Positions 1 to 6,299 of a DNA stretch of 6,518 bases are shown here, piece by piece. Numbering within the stretch: the stretch's first letter is position 1; each line of letters starts with the position of its first letter. The translations under genes and the position numbers were made by a program. This DNA comes from Victivallales bacterium (GTDB taxonomy: Bacteria > Verrucomicrobiota > Lentisphaeria > Oligosphaerales > Oligosphaeraceae). The notes below the pieces were generated by a model that saw only the letters and a list, made by a program, of their open reading frames with translations, did not search any database and had not been told where the DNA came from. Location: positions 1 to 6,518 of the forward strand of contig JAFZZD010000548.1 in assembly GCA_017615955.1 (NCBI GenBank), given 5' to 3'.

Positions 1-36
1 GACGTGTTGGTTACATCCACAAAAATAAGCATAACG

Positions 37-61
37 ATTTGAATATATCAACTATTCAAAT
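37..61. promoter_or_regulatory. AT-rich inverted repeat, possible operator overlapping a promoter
   Basis: ATTTGAATA (37-45) and TATTCAAAT (53-61) are perfect 9-bp inverted arms around a 7-base spacer. The symmetry and spacing suit a dimeric DNA-binding regulator better than a terminator, because no T-run follows. The palindrome lies where a promoter for the secreted-protein gene would sit, so a regulator bound here could control it. No known operator consensus was recognised; function is inferred only from symmetry and position. It could instead be the end of an upstream gene's transcript. Confidence 0.4.
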
Positions 62-66
62 ATATT
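39..66 (+). promoter_or_regulatory. candidate sigma70-type promoter for the secreted-protein gene
   Basis: TTGAAT (39-44) resembles a -35 box, and TATATT (61-66, 16-bp spacer) or TATTAT (63-68, 18-bp spacer) resembles a -10 box. Transcription would start near 73-76, leaving a leader of about 50 bases before the ATG at 128. The AT-richness of the region makes chance matches likely, so this is a weak call supported mainly by location. Confidence 0.3.
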
Positions 67-82
67 ATGCACACTTTTGTTT

Positions 83-100
83 CAATAAGTAGCCTTATTG
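83..100 (+). other. short stem-loop in the 5' leader
   Basis: CAATAAG (83-89) pairs perfectly with CTTATTG (94-100) around the loop TAGC. If the promoter at 39-66 is correct, this hairpin falls in the 5' untranslated leader, about 17 bases upstream of the ribosome binding site AGGG (118-121). It could stabilise the mRNA of a highly made envelope protein. It is AT-rich and only 7 bp, so chance is possible. Confidence 0.35.
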
Positions 101-127
101 TACGACATTTTTAAAATAGGGAAAACA

Positions 128-901
128 ATGAAGAAGTTTGTTCTGTTGATTTTTGCAGTGGCCGCAGTCGCCGCATTCGCCGGCGTTGAGGAGCCATTCA
201 AGCAATTCTCCCAGGCTGATTACACTGATTACGCCAAGCCTGGCCAGGGCTGGTGGGGATCAGATATGTTCACCCTGAGTGTAAAGGGTGGAAGTGACGT
301 ATGGCTGTCAAACTACGTGAGAAGCTGGTTTGAACCGATTCCCGACCTGCATGGAAACGTCTATGACATGGGCGGCGATCAGAAGTACGGCTATATCTTC
401 AAGAGTGATTTAACCAGCGATACACTGCCAAATGGCAGCTACAGTGACAAGATTCACTGGTCAAACGGCGATACCAACAAGATCACCTATTTTGACGATG
501 CAAACCCGGAACTCACAAATACTGCCACTGGCTATTTCCTGGATTATTTCAAGGATGACGCGGAAATCTATCTGGTAATGACCACCATTCCCGAAGATGG
601 AGTTGATACAGTGGACACATACCAGTTTGTTCAGGATGCGAACAACGAAACATTGATGCAGTCCCGTCAGCACAATACCAACGATTTGGCAAACAATGTC
701 CGCGTCAATTTTGGCATTGACAATGGCATCTACGGTGACGGCATCGGCATTGCCCGCGAGTTCGTGGCAGTCTATGATGACACTGCCTATCTGCATCATG
801 CGGGCGGCGCGGCTGGCGGCCCGCTTCCAAGCCTTCTTTTCGTGGGGCTACTTTCCATGGGCACTGTCTTCGGCGCATCACGTATGAAGAAGCGTTCCTA
901 A
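128..901 (+). CDS. secreted protein with PLPS-type C-terminal sorting signal (probable exosortase substrate)
   Basis: This is a 257-residue exported protein of unknown function. The start is the ATG at 128, preceded by AGGG at 118-121; an in-frame TTG at 98 lies inside a hairpin and lacks a good ribosome site. Residues 1-18 are a signal peptide (basic MKK, hydrophobic core, AFA before the likely cut). The mature part is rich in Asp, Asn, Gly, Tyr and Trp, typical of extracellular beta-rich proteins, and I recognise no named domain. The C-terminus has the three parts of a PEP-CTERM-like signal: a Gly-rich linker with GPLPS (231-235), a hydrophobic helix (about 236-251), and a basic end (RMKKR, 252-256). 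It resembles VPLPA-type signals more than classical PEP. An exosortase gene lies two genes downstream, so I infer this is its substrate, cut near PLPS and anchored or released at the cell surface. A hairpin terminator follows it, suggesting it is transcribed more than the genes below. Confidence 0.85.
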   Translation: MKKFVLLIFAVAAVAAFAGVEEPFKQFSQADYTDYAKPGQGWWGSDMFTLSVKGGSDVWLSNYVRSWFEPIPDLHGNVYDMGGDQKYGYIFKSDLTSDTLPNGSYSDKIHWSNGDTNKITYFDDANPELTNTATGYFLDYFKDDAEIYLVMTTIPEDGVDTVDTYQFVQDANNETLMQSRQHNTNDLANNVRVNFGIDNGIYGDGIGIAREFVAVYDDTAYLHHAGGAAGGPLPSLLFVGLLSMGTVFGASRMKKRS

Positions 902-927
902 TGCGAAACAATTAATTAACTTCAGCG

Positions 928-967
928 ACAGACTTCCTTCTGGTACCAGGAGGAAGTCTGTTGTTTT
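928..967 (+). terminator. intrinsic terminator / attenuator between substrate and sorting genes
   Basis: Bases 928-943 pair with 946-961 along 16 positions (ACAGACTTCCT... against ...AGGAAGTCTGT) with a single T-G wobble; in practice the innermost GTAC would form the loop. The T-rich stretch TTGTTTTT starts at 961. This is a textbook Rho-independent terminator shape. The next gene's ATG is at 976, only 9 bases past the T-run, with no room for a separate promoter in between, so the downstream genes are probably read by leak-through. Confidence 0.85.
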
Positions 968-975
968 TAGGAAAC

Positions 976-3156
976 ATGAAAAAATGTAAAACTCTTCTCA
1001 TCCTACTTCTGGTTTCAGGTGTGGTAATAGTACTGGGCCTCAGCTCGATGATGGGAGTCATGGCATATCGCCGTCAGAAGCAGACTTTCCTCTTCCAGCA
1101 AGGCGAGGAAGCCTACAATAAAGGGGACCTTGAACTGGCAAAGATAAAGCTCAAGGCATACACCAGAAGGGACCCCAGCCATGAACAGTCGTGGCTATAC
1201 CTGGCGGATATCTACGAACGGCAGTTGCTGTGGCGCGACGCGGCAATGGTATGGAAACGCCTGGTAAACCTGAACGTACTGAACAACGACTACGTCAAAC
1301 ACCACATCTACGCAAACTACCGTGCACATGATTTTGGTGCGCTGGACAAGATATTCTCAAACATCTCATTGGAGAAGCAGAGGGAGTATTTCGAGATTTA
1401 TGCATTGACGCAGTTCTTCCAGCACACAAACACCGATGCAACAGACAGGCTTGTGGCCATGCTTCCACAGGGTGGCATGGCCGCGCAAATGGTACGTGCC
1501 ATCAAGAACCAAGGCCCCATCTCCGAGCTGGAGAAGCTGGAGAACTGCAACGATGCCGTTATACAAGTCGAGACACTTATGCAGGATGCATTCATGTCCG
1601 AATATCGGACAAAGGACCTGAAGCGGGCGGAAGAGTGCCTTCGCAAAGCCGCCAGCATAAACCCTGACCTCTGCCGCGCACCGCTGGGGGACTTCCTTTT
1701 CCGCAATGCACGCAACAAGGATGCATACGAGATATACAAGACCGTACGTCCCCAGATGATGACAGTGGGCAACATCATCAACTATGCAGAGGTGCTCTTT
1801 TTGTTCAAGGACACCAAAGCATTGTCAGACCTTGAGAACGAGGTGCATCACAAAAGACGCTCCGCCATTTTGCTCCGCGCATACATCCAGAGCCTTCAGG
1901 CGTATCTGGGCAAGGACAGTCAGGCAATGATCAAGAACTACAGGGTGGCGCAGATACATCGCAGCACCCCAGTTGGCCTGCTTTTAAGTTACGCGGTCGC
2001 CGTGGAGGATTCGGACATTGCATTGATGGTGTCAGTCCTCTCCCACTGGCGAAAAACCAAGTTGTTCAAGGACAGGCAGGCTGAAATACTCGTCAATGTG
2101 CGCAAAATGCTTGCATCGGCGCTTGAGGATGACAAGCTGGAAGACGCCGCCAGGCTGGCGCAGATGTTCCTGTCACAAAAGCCCCCTGAACTGCTCTGCT
2201 GGCAGATCGTGGTGCTTGACCAGATGAAGCGAGGGACACTTAACGAGAATCTTCTCCAACAGGCATTCAAACTGTTTCCCAAGGAGAGCTTTTTCCAGGC
2301 GCAAAGACTTCGGCTTGCATTTGCAAAGGGAGACCGCCAGGGCATCCTTGACATTTATGACCAGCTGATTGCCACAAGCGACACTCCCACCAGGGAGCGC
2401 TACCGCAAGGTTCTATATCTGGAACGGCAAATGCTGCTGGACAAGGCATTCCAGGAACTACTGACGATGATGAAAGAGGACAACTCCCTGGTTTCCGCCA
2501 AGCATTGCCTGGGTTTTGGCATCCGCACTGGAAACAAGGCTGCCTTAAATGCGGCGGCCGCGTTCCCTGAATTGGCTGAAATTGCACAATTTGAAATGGA
2601 GCGCCGCTACGGCGACATTGACAAGGCGACAAAAATGCTGACGTCAAATCAGCTGGAGAAGGGGCTGTCCGCTGACAAGCCCGAGGATTGCGAGATACTT
2701 CTGCCACTGGCCATCTACCTGGCATTGTCAAAAGAGCTTGAACGGGCAAAGGCCATTTATTTAACCTTGCTGCCCCATAGTGAGAACAATGCCATCATCG
2801 ACCTCAACCTCTCGGAAATCTTCGCGCAACAAGGCGACCTGCTGAAGGCACTGGAATACGCTGCAAATGCCTATAAGAAGAACCCGAAATCCCCCATAGT
2901 GCAGACAGTCTATGGCATACGCCACTACGCAATGAACAACTACGAGCAGGCCGCCGCGCTGATTCCAAACAGCGTTCCTGGCGAAACCGAGAAGGCAATA
3001 CTGGTGGAATGCCTTGAGAAAATCATCGAAGCCTCCTACAAAGAAGATGACACGGCCACCTGCCGCAAGACAATACGCCGCCTCCAGGCTCTTCAGCCTG
3101 ACAACAAATGCGCCAAGGAATACCTTGTCAAAATGGGCGAGTACAATCAGCAATGA
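976..3156 (+). CDS. membrane-anchored tetratricopeptide-repeat protein of an exosortase cassette
   Basis: This is a 726-residue protein. I place the start at ATG 976 (AGGA at 969-972); the open frame extends to a TTG at 961, but that lies in the terminator T-run. Residues 1-5 are basic, and about 6-30 form one hydrophobic helix followed by YRRQK, either an uncleaved N-terminal anchor or a signal sequence. The rest is almost wholly helical. TPR-like units are clearest at about 36-69 (ending RRDPSH), 70-104, 208-232 (ending ASINP), 572-600 and 604-637 (ending YKKNPKS), with degenerate helical repeats between. TPR proteins act as protein-binding scaffolds, and large TPR proteins such as PrsT accompany some exosortase loci. 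Its stop overlaps the exosortase start (ATGA, 3153-3156), implying translational coupling. I infer it helps present substrates or polymer-export partners outside the inner membrane. No catalytic motif was seen, and identity with PrsT is not claimed. Confidence 0.85.
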   Translation: MKKCKTLLILLLVSGVVIVLGLSSMMGVMAYRRQKQTFLFQQGEEAYNKGDLELAKIKLKAYTRRDPSHEQSWLYLADIYERQLLWRDAAMVWKRLVNLNVLNNDYVKHHIYANYRAHDFGALDKIFSNISLEKQREYFEIYALTQFFQHTNTDATDRLVAMLPQGGMAAQMVRAIKNQGPISELEKLENCNDAVIQVETLMQDAFMSEYRTKDLKRAEECLRKAASINPDLCRAPLGDFLFRNARNKDAYEIYKTVRPQMMTVGNIINYAEVLFLFKDTKALSDLENEVHHKRRSAILLRAYIQSLQAYLGKDSQAMIKNYRVAQIHRSTPVGLLLSYAVAVEDSDIALMVSVLSHWRKTKLFKDRQAEILVNVRKMLASALEDDKLEDAARLAQMFLSQKPPELLCWQIVVLDQMKRGTLNENLLQQAFKLFPKESFFQAQRLRLAFAKGDRQGILDIYDQLIATSDTPTRERYRKVLYLERQMLLDKAFQELLTMMKEDNSLVSAKHCLGFGIRTGNKAALNAAAAFPELAEIAQFEMERRYGDIDKATKMLTSNQLEKGLSADKPEDCEILLPLAIYLALSKELERAKAIYLTLLPHSENNAIIDLNLSEIFAQQGDLLKALEYAANAYKKNPKSPIVQTVYGIRHYAMNNYEQAAALIPNSVPGETEKAILVECLEKIIEASYKEDDTATCRKTIRRLQALQPDNKCAKEYLVKMGEYNQQ

Positions 3157-4034
3157 CGATGAGCGAGCACTGGAATGCCATACGGCAGAATCTGAAGTCA
3201 GTGAAGGCAAGCGTCGTTGTCCTGTTCTGCGCCGGCCTCTTTGGCATCATCGAATATTGCCTGTGGGGGCGTACTCATTGGGAGGAAGGCGCATTTCTTC
3301 TGGCGCTTCTTTTTCTTGGAGCATACGACCAGCTGCGCCGCCCAATGATGCCCGCCGCAACGAAAGCCAGCCGCATTTCAGGCTGGCTTCTGCTCATTGC
3401 GGCTGGCTTTGTCATGCTGCTGTCATCCAGCCTGACGACAGAGGAGCTGAACATGGGGCGCACCCTTTTCAAAAACTGCGCCATATTCATGCTGGCTTGC
3501 GCATTGTCACTGCGCTTCAACGGGGCGAAAACCGCCCTCACGTTCTTCCCATTGTTCTTGCTTGCCATCGTCATACTGCCATTGTATGAATACCTGCTGC
3601 TGGAATTCAGTTATCCAATGCGCCTTGTTTCAACAGCCGCCTCCGCATTCCTGGCCCGTCTCTTCATGGTGCCGGTCAGCTTCGAAGACACCACGCTCTT
3701 CTGGAACGACCAGGCAATCACAATCACAGACGCATGCAGCGGCATATCCCTGCTCAGCCTGCTCTTTTTCCTGGAATACCTCATTGCCAGGAAAAGCGAA
3801 TCGCCAGCCTGGAAAAAGTGGTGCTGGGCCTCGTTGCTGCTGATATGGGTCATCGTCGGAAATGCTCTACGCCAGCTGCTGACCTTCGGCCTCTTTACAA
3901 TCATGGGAGAGAAAGTATTCGAGCAGACGCCGCATTTTCTGCTTGGATGCCTGTTCATAGTCGTAACTTCCCTTCTGATCTGGTCCAGTTCTCTTTTCTT
4001 CAATTTTGACAACAAGCAGCAGAAAAAAGAATGA
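3153..4034 (+). CDS. exosortase (membrane cysteine transpeptidase/protease)
   Basis: This is a 293-residue polytopic inner-membrane protein of the exosortase/archaeosortase family, which cuts C-terminal sorting signals of the PEP-CTERM type. All three expected catalytic residues are visible in order: Cys195 in ACSGI, Arg240 in NALR and His261 in PHFLLG. About eight hydrophobic segments surround them (roughly 17-38, 46-58, 77-93, 105-120, 128-150, 196-212, 224-242, 262-283). The start chosen is ATG 3153, overlapping the TPR stop; ATG 3159 is an alternative, and the longer frame from 3108 would overlap the TPR gene by 49 bases. The downstream EpsI-like gene overlaps by ATGA at 4031-4034. Its inferred substrate is the GPLPS protein at 128-901. 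The extreme C-terminus is hydrophilic (NKQQKKE). I cannot assign the exosortase subtype (XrtA, XrtD and so on) from sequence alone. Confidence 0.93.
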   Translation: MTMSEHWNAIRQNLKSVKASVVVLFCAGLFGIIEYCLWGRTHWEEGAFLLALLFLGAYDQLRRPMMPAATKASRISGWLLLIAAGFVMLLSSSLTTEELNMGRTLFKNCAIFMLACALSLRFNGAKTALTFFPLFLLAIVILPLYEYLLLEFSYPMRLVSTAASAFLARLFMVPVSFEDTTLFWNDQAITITDACSGISLLSLLFFLEYLIARKSESPAWKKWCWASLLLIWVIVGNALRQLLTFGLFTIMGEKVFEQTPHFLLGCLFIVVTSLLIWSSSLFFNFDNKQQKKE

Positions 4035-5119
4035 AAAAGCCGTGGAAAATAGTGATATTGGCATTGGCGACACTCCCTTTCGTATGGGAACTACCATACG
4101 TGTTCCGCGCCATGGCCATTTCACCTGCCGAACGCTGGAACTGGTGCTTTCTCATTCTGGCGCTTCTGCTGCTTTCGCTGGCTGGCATCATCGCCTCGAT
4201 AAATGACAGTTCACACAATGCCACCGAAACAAGCTGCTGGCGCTTCGCCAGCCTGCTTCCCGCAGTGCTTCTCCTGCTCTTCGGCGCAATAAAGCACATA
4301 CACCTGGCGTTCCTGATGGGTGGAATACTGCTGCCATACACACTGGCCTACTGCCTGTATGGCTGGAGGCTGGCTCTGCTGCTGTTGCCTGGCTGTGGAA
4401 TGCTGGCACTGTCCTGCCCCAGCATAGGCATCATCCTTTCCACGATTTTCCCCAAAGATGGCATAGTGCTGAAATCCATGCTGGCAGCGCTGCTGGCAAT
4501 TCTTTTCCCATGCCTCGCCCTGCTACGCATCCCGCGCCTCAAAATGGAGACGCTGGCATTCGCAGGTCTGGCCCTGTTGATTGCAGGTGGGTATGTTGTC
4601 CATGGACATACAACCTCGCGCCAGCCACCCCTGCTGCCCGTTTTCGATGGCCTTATCACACAGCATTTCAGAGGTGTGCAGGACACTGTCTCGGCAGCAG
4701 ACCGACAGTTCTTCGGCGACAGCAATATCAAGCGCTTCACTTTCAGCGACCAGGCCGGCAATGAACTTCAGGTACTGACCGTCAGCAAAATCGACAACAT
4801 CCACCAGATACACCCTAGCACCTACTGCCTGCGTGTAAGCGGCTACCAGATCCTGGAGGAACATGCCCTCCATCTACCGCAGGAAGGCGAAATGCAGCCA
4901 ATGGATGTGCAGGAGTACATCGTGGAACGAGACAACGAAAGGCGCATTTTCTGGCAATGGTACAGCAACAGGAAATACTCCACAGCCAGCTTCCTGCTCT
5001 TCCGCGCGGTGTATTCCCCTGCCCAGAACTGGTCAGTCTATCTTCTGGAAGTACCGAGCACCGACACAGATGCCACACGCCAAACACTCAAGACCTTCAT
5101 TCACGAAAATCTACCATAA
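4031..5119 (+). CDS. polytopic membrane protein with C-terminal EpsI-like (DUF3485-type) domain
   Basis: This 362-residue protein has two halves. Residues 1-190 hold about seven or eight hydrophobic helices, arranged much like the N-terminal half of an exosortase (for example LPYTLAYCLYGW near 101-112), but no catalytic Cys/Arg/His set follows. Residues 191-362 form a soluble domain, probably periplasmic. This carries the EpsI-family pattern: H261-P262 followed by C266-L267 and G271-Y272, matching the HxPxxC...GW type signature, and FWQWY at 307-311, matching the WY strand of that family. EpsI proteins accompany or are fused to exosortases and are linked to exopolysaccharide export and sorting, but their biochemical role is unsettled. 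The gene overlaps the exosortase by ATGA, so the two are probably made together and may form one complex. I am confident of the link to exosortases and moderately confident of the EpsI assignment. The scaffold resemblance is by eye only. Confidence 0.75.
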   Translation: MKKPWKIVILALATLPFVWELPYVFRAMAISPAERWNWCFLILALLLLSLAGIIASINDSSHNATETSCWRFASLLPAVLLLLFGAIKHIHLAFLMGGILLPYTLAYCLYGWRLALLLLPGCGMLALSCPSIGIILSTIFPKDGIVLKSMLAALLAILFPCLALLRIPRLKMETLAFAGLALLIAGGYVVHGHTTSRQPPLLPVFDGLITQHFRGVQDTVSAADRQFFGDSNIKRFTFSDQAGNELQVLTVSKIDNIHQIHPSTYCLRVSGYQILEEHALHLPQEGEMQPMDVQEYIVERDNERRIFWQWYSNRKYSTASFLLFRAVYSPAQNWSVYLLEVPSTDTDATRQTLKTFIHENLP

Positions 5120-5127
5120 TAATTTAA

Positions 5128-5254
5128 AGTGGACAGTGGACAGTGGACAGTGGACTGTTTGGTGTCCGCGGGGAAAAGCTGTGGATAGGGCATTGCCTAA
5201 CAAACGCGGGCGAAAACGCCCGCGCACAGAACTGTCCACTGTCCACTGTCCACT
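5128..5254. repeat. 127-bp intergenic inverted-repeat element made of GTGGACA heptamers
   Basis: The left arm (5128-5151) is three GTGGACA units in tandem plus flanking bases; a fourth unit ending in T (GTGGACT) runs to 5156. The right arm (5231-5254) is the exact reverse complement of the left over 24 bases. The roughly 79-base centre contains a GC-rich hairpin (5205-5224) and a smaller imperfect one (5186-5199). The element starts 8 bases after the stop of the EpsI-like gene and ends 6 bases before the aldolase ribosome site. No T-run follows, so it is not an ordinary terminator. The perfect terminal symmetry and a second related tract at 6166-6197 suggest a dispersed, MITE- or REP-like repeat family. 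Coding capacity is absent. Confidence 0.85.
5205..5224 (+). other. GC-rich hairpin inside the heptamer element
   Basis: CGCGGGCG (5205-5212) pairs perfectly with CGCCCGCG (5217-5224) around AAAA. It sits on the right side of the inverted-repeat centre. CGCCCGCG occurs again at 6253-6260 after the second heptamer tract, suggesting the two elements share more than their tandem heptamers. The stem is very stable but has no U-tract. Confidence 0.7.
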
Positions 5255-5275
5255 ACAAGTAAGGAGTTTTGAACA

Positions 5276-6163
5276 ATGTCAATCGTAAGTTTCAATGAAA
5301 TGCTGGCGGATGCGTCAAAGAGGCACTACGCCGTGCCAATGTTCGATGTTTCCAACACAACCATGATGCGCGCCGCAGTGGAGACAGCCGAGGAGGCTGG
5401 TTCCCCCATCATCCTGGCCTCCATCCCCTTTGACATCGTGGACGATGCCACCATCGGCTACTGGTACAACAGCGCGGCATACGCGGCGCAGCAAGTCAAA
5501 ATCCCCGTATGCCTTCACCTGGATCACGCTGTTGACGTGGAAACCTGCCGCAAATGCATAGATTTGAACTACCAGAGCGTAATGATAGACGCTTCAGCCA
5601 AGGACTTCGCAGAAAACGTCAGCCTCACATCCCAGGTCACAAAACTGGCGCACGCAAAGGGCATAGCCGTTGAGGCCGAGCTGGGCCATGTGGCGTCAGG
5701 CATAACTGGCGCAGCTGATGGCGGCAGCGAAAACGGCATACGCAAGGACTTCAACACCACCTTCACAGATCCAGAATCCGTCACCAGATTCATTGAAATG
5801 ACGCATGTGGATGCCCTGGCAGTCTCCATCGGGACGACGCACGGCGTCTATATCTCCGCGCCAAAACTGGACATTCCCCTGCTCCGCTCACTCAAGGCAG
5901 CAGCCGGCGATGTGCCGCTGGTGCTCCACGGCGGCAGCGGCACACCTGAAGACCAGCTGGCGCAGGCAATCGAAAACGGCATTGCCAAGGTCAACATCTA
6001 CTCCGAACTCACTGCCGCATGGAACACCGCCATGCGTGACTTCCTCAACAAGCGCGAGATGATGACCTGCTGGTTTGTAGTTGCCTGCAAGGAACCGGAC
6101 GCCGCCATGAGAAAGGTCATGCGCGAGAAGATGCGGATGTTCAAATCCGAGGGAAAATACTGA
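5276..6163 (+). CDS. class II ketose-bisphosphate aldolase (fructose- or tagatose-bisphosphate type)
   Basis: This 295-residue cytoplasmic zinc aldolase has the length of the GatY/KbaY/Fba subgroup. The reaction is reversible cleavage of a ketose bisphosphate to dihydroxyacetone phosphate and an aldehyde such as glyceraldehyde 3-phosphate. Motifs in order: YAVPMFDVSN (18-27); HLDHA (81-85), with catalytic Asp83 and zinc ligand His84; SVMIDAS (101-107); VEAELGH (132-138) with Glu135; IGTTHGVY (185-192) with zinc ligand His189; LHGGSG (217-222) with zinc ligand His218; and KVNIYSEL (238-245) with Asn240. All expected zinc ligands and the phosphate-binding GGSG loop are present, so it should be active. 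One substitution stands out: FDV at 23-25 where relatives have FN(V/I). The ATG at 5276 is preceded by AAGGAG (5261-5266). Substrate (fructose versus tagatose or another ketose) cannot be told from sequence alone. Its relation to the exosortase genes is probably incidental, with a repeat element between them. Confidence 0.9.
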   Translation: MSIVSFNEMLADASKRHYAVPMFDVSNTTMMRAAVETAEEAGSPIILASIPFDIVDDATIGYWYNSAAYAAQQVKIPVCLHLDHAVDVETCRKCIDLNYQSVMIDASAKDFAENVSLTSQVTKLAHAKGIAVEAELGHVASGITGAADGGSENGIRKDFNTTFTDPESVTRFIEMTHVDALAVSIGTTHGVYISAPKLDIPLLRSLKAAAGDVPLVLHGGSGTPEDQLAQAIENGIAKVNIYSELTAAWNTAMRDFLNKREMMTCWFVVACKEPDAAMRKVMREKMRMFKSEGKY

Positions 6164-6165
6164 TT

Positions 6166-6197
6166 AGTGGACAGTGGACAGTGGACAGTGGACTGTT
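6166..6197. repeat. second heptamer tract, one-sided copy
   Basis: After an A at 6166, three GTGGACA units plus GTGGACT and GTT run from 6167 to 6197, identical over 32 bases to the left end of the element at 5128-5159. Similarity continues weakly (GGTG, then CCGC against CCCGC). It begins 2 bases after the aldolase stop and is in the same orientation as the first. No reverse-complement tract is found before the next gene, so it is either a truncated copy or a different arrangement of the same repeat. Confidence 0.85.
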
Positions 6198-6252
6198 AGG
6201 TGCCCGCTGCGAAAGCAGCGGGTAGAACTGCACCTTCCAAAAGCGAGGCTTT
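6198..6252 (+). other. stem-loop cluster downstream of the aldolase
   Basis: An 8-bp stem CCCGCTGC (6203-6210) / GCAGCGGG (6215-6222) closes on a GAAA tetraloop, a GNRA-type loop favoured in stable RNA. It is enclosed by AGGTG(C) (6198-6203) pairing with (G)CACCT (6230-6235). A second small hairpin follows: AAAGC (6240-6244) / GCTTT (6248-6252) with loop GAG. No T-run follows any of them, so classical termination is not supported. They may be mRNA 3'-end protection structures or part of the repeat family. No known RNA family was recognised. Confidence 0.6.
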
Positions 6253-6299
6253 CGCCCGCGTATCCAACAGAAATTGCAAATCCAACACAAGGTGAAATC

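Noticed and set aside
2267..2749. 160-codon minus-strand open frame inside the TPR gene
   Set aside because: It has Pro/Cys/Ser-rich composition typical of antisense translation of codon-biased genes, and the + strand TPR protein is coherent throughout.
3364..3389. 9-bp inverted repeat (AAGCCAGCC / GGCTGGCTT) inside the exosortase gene
   Set aside because: It lies in a well-supported coding region with no T-run after it and uses common Ala/Gly/Trp codons; best explained by coding sequence.
4022..4040. A-rich stretches at the exosortase/EpsI-like junction as a programmed frameshift site
   Set aside because: The ATGA overlap explains the junction by ordinary translational coupling, and the A-run is only six bases with no stimulatory hairpin seen next to it.
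5180..5188. TGTGGATAG, an 8-of-9 match to a DnaA box in reverse orientation
   Set aside because: It is a single near-match with no cluster of boxes, no AT-rich unwinding element and no origin-associated genes; expected by chance.
5159..5188. possible promoter (TTGGTG ... GGATAG) for the aldolase inside the heptamer element
   Set aside because: Both boxes are poor matches and the region is structured and GC-rich; not enough to call.
5129..5253. heptamer tracts as a CRISPR array
   Set aside because: The units are 7 bp, immediately tandem and without unique spacers; no cas genes are present.
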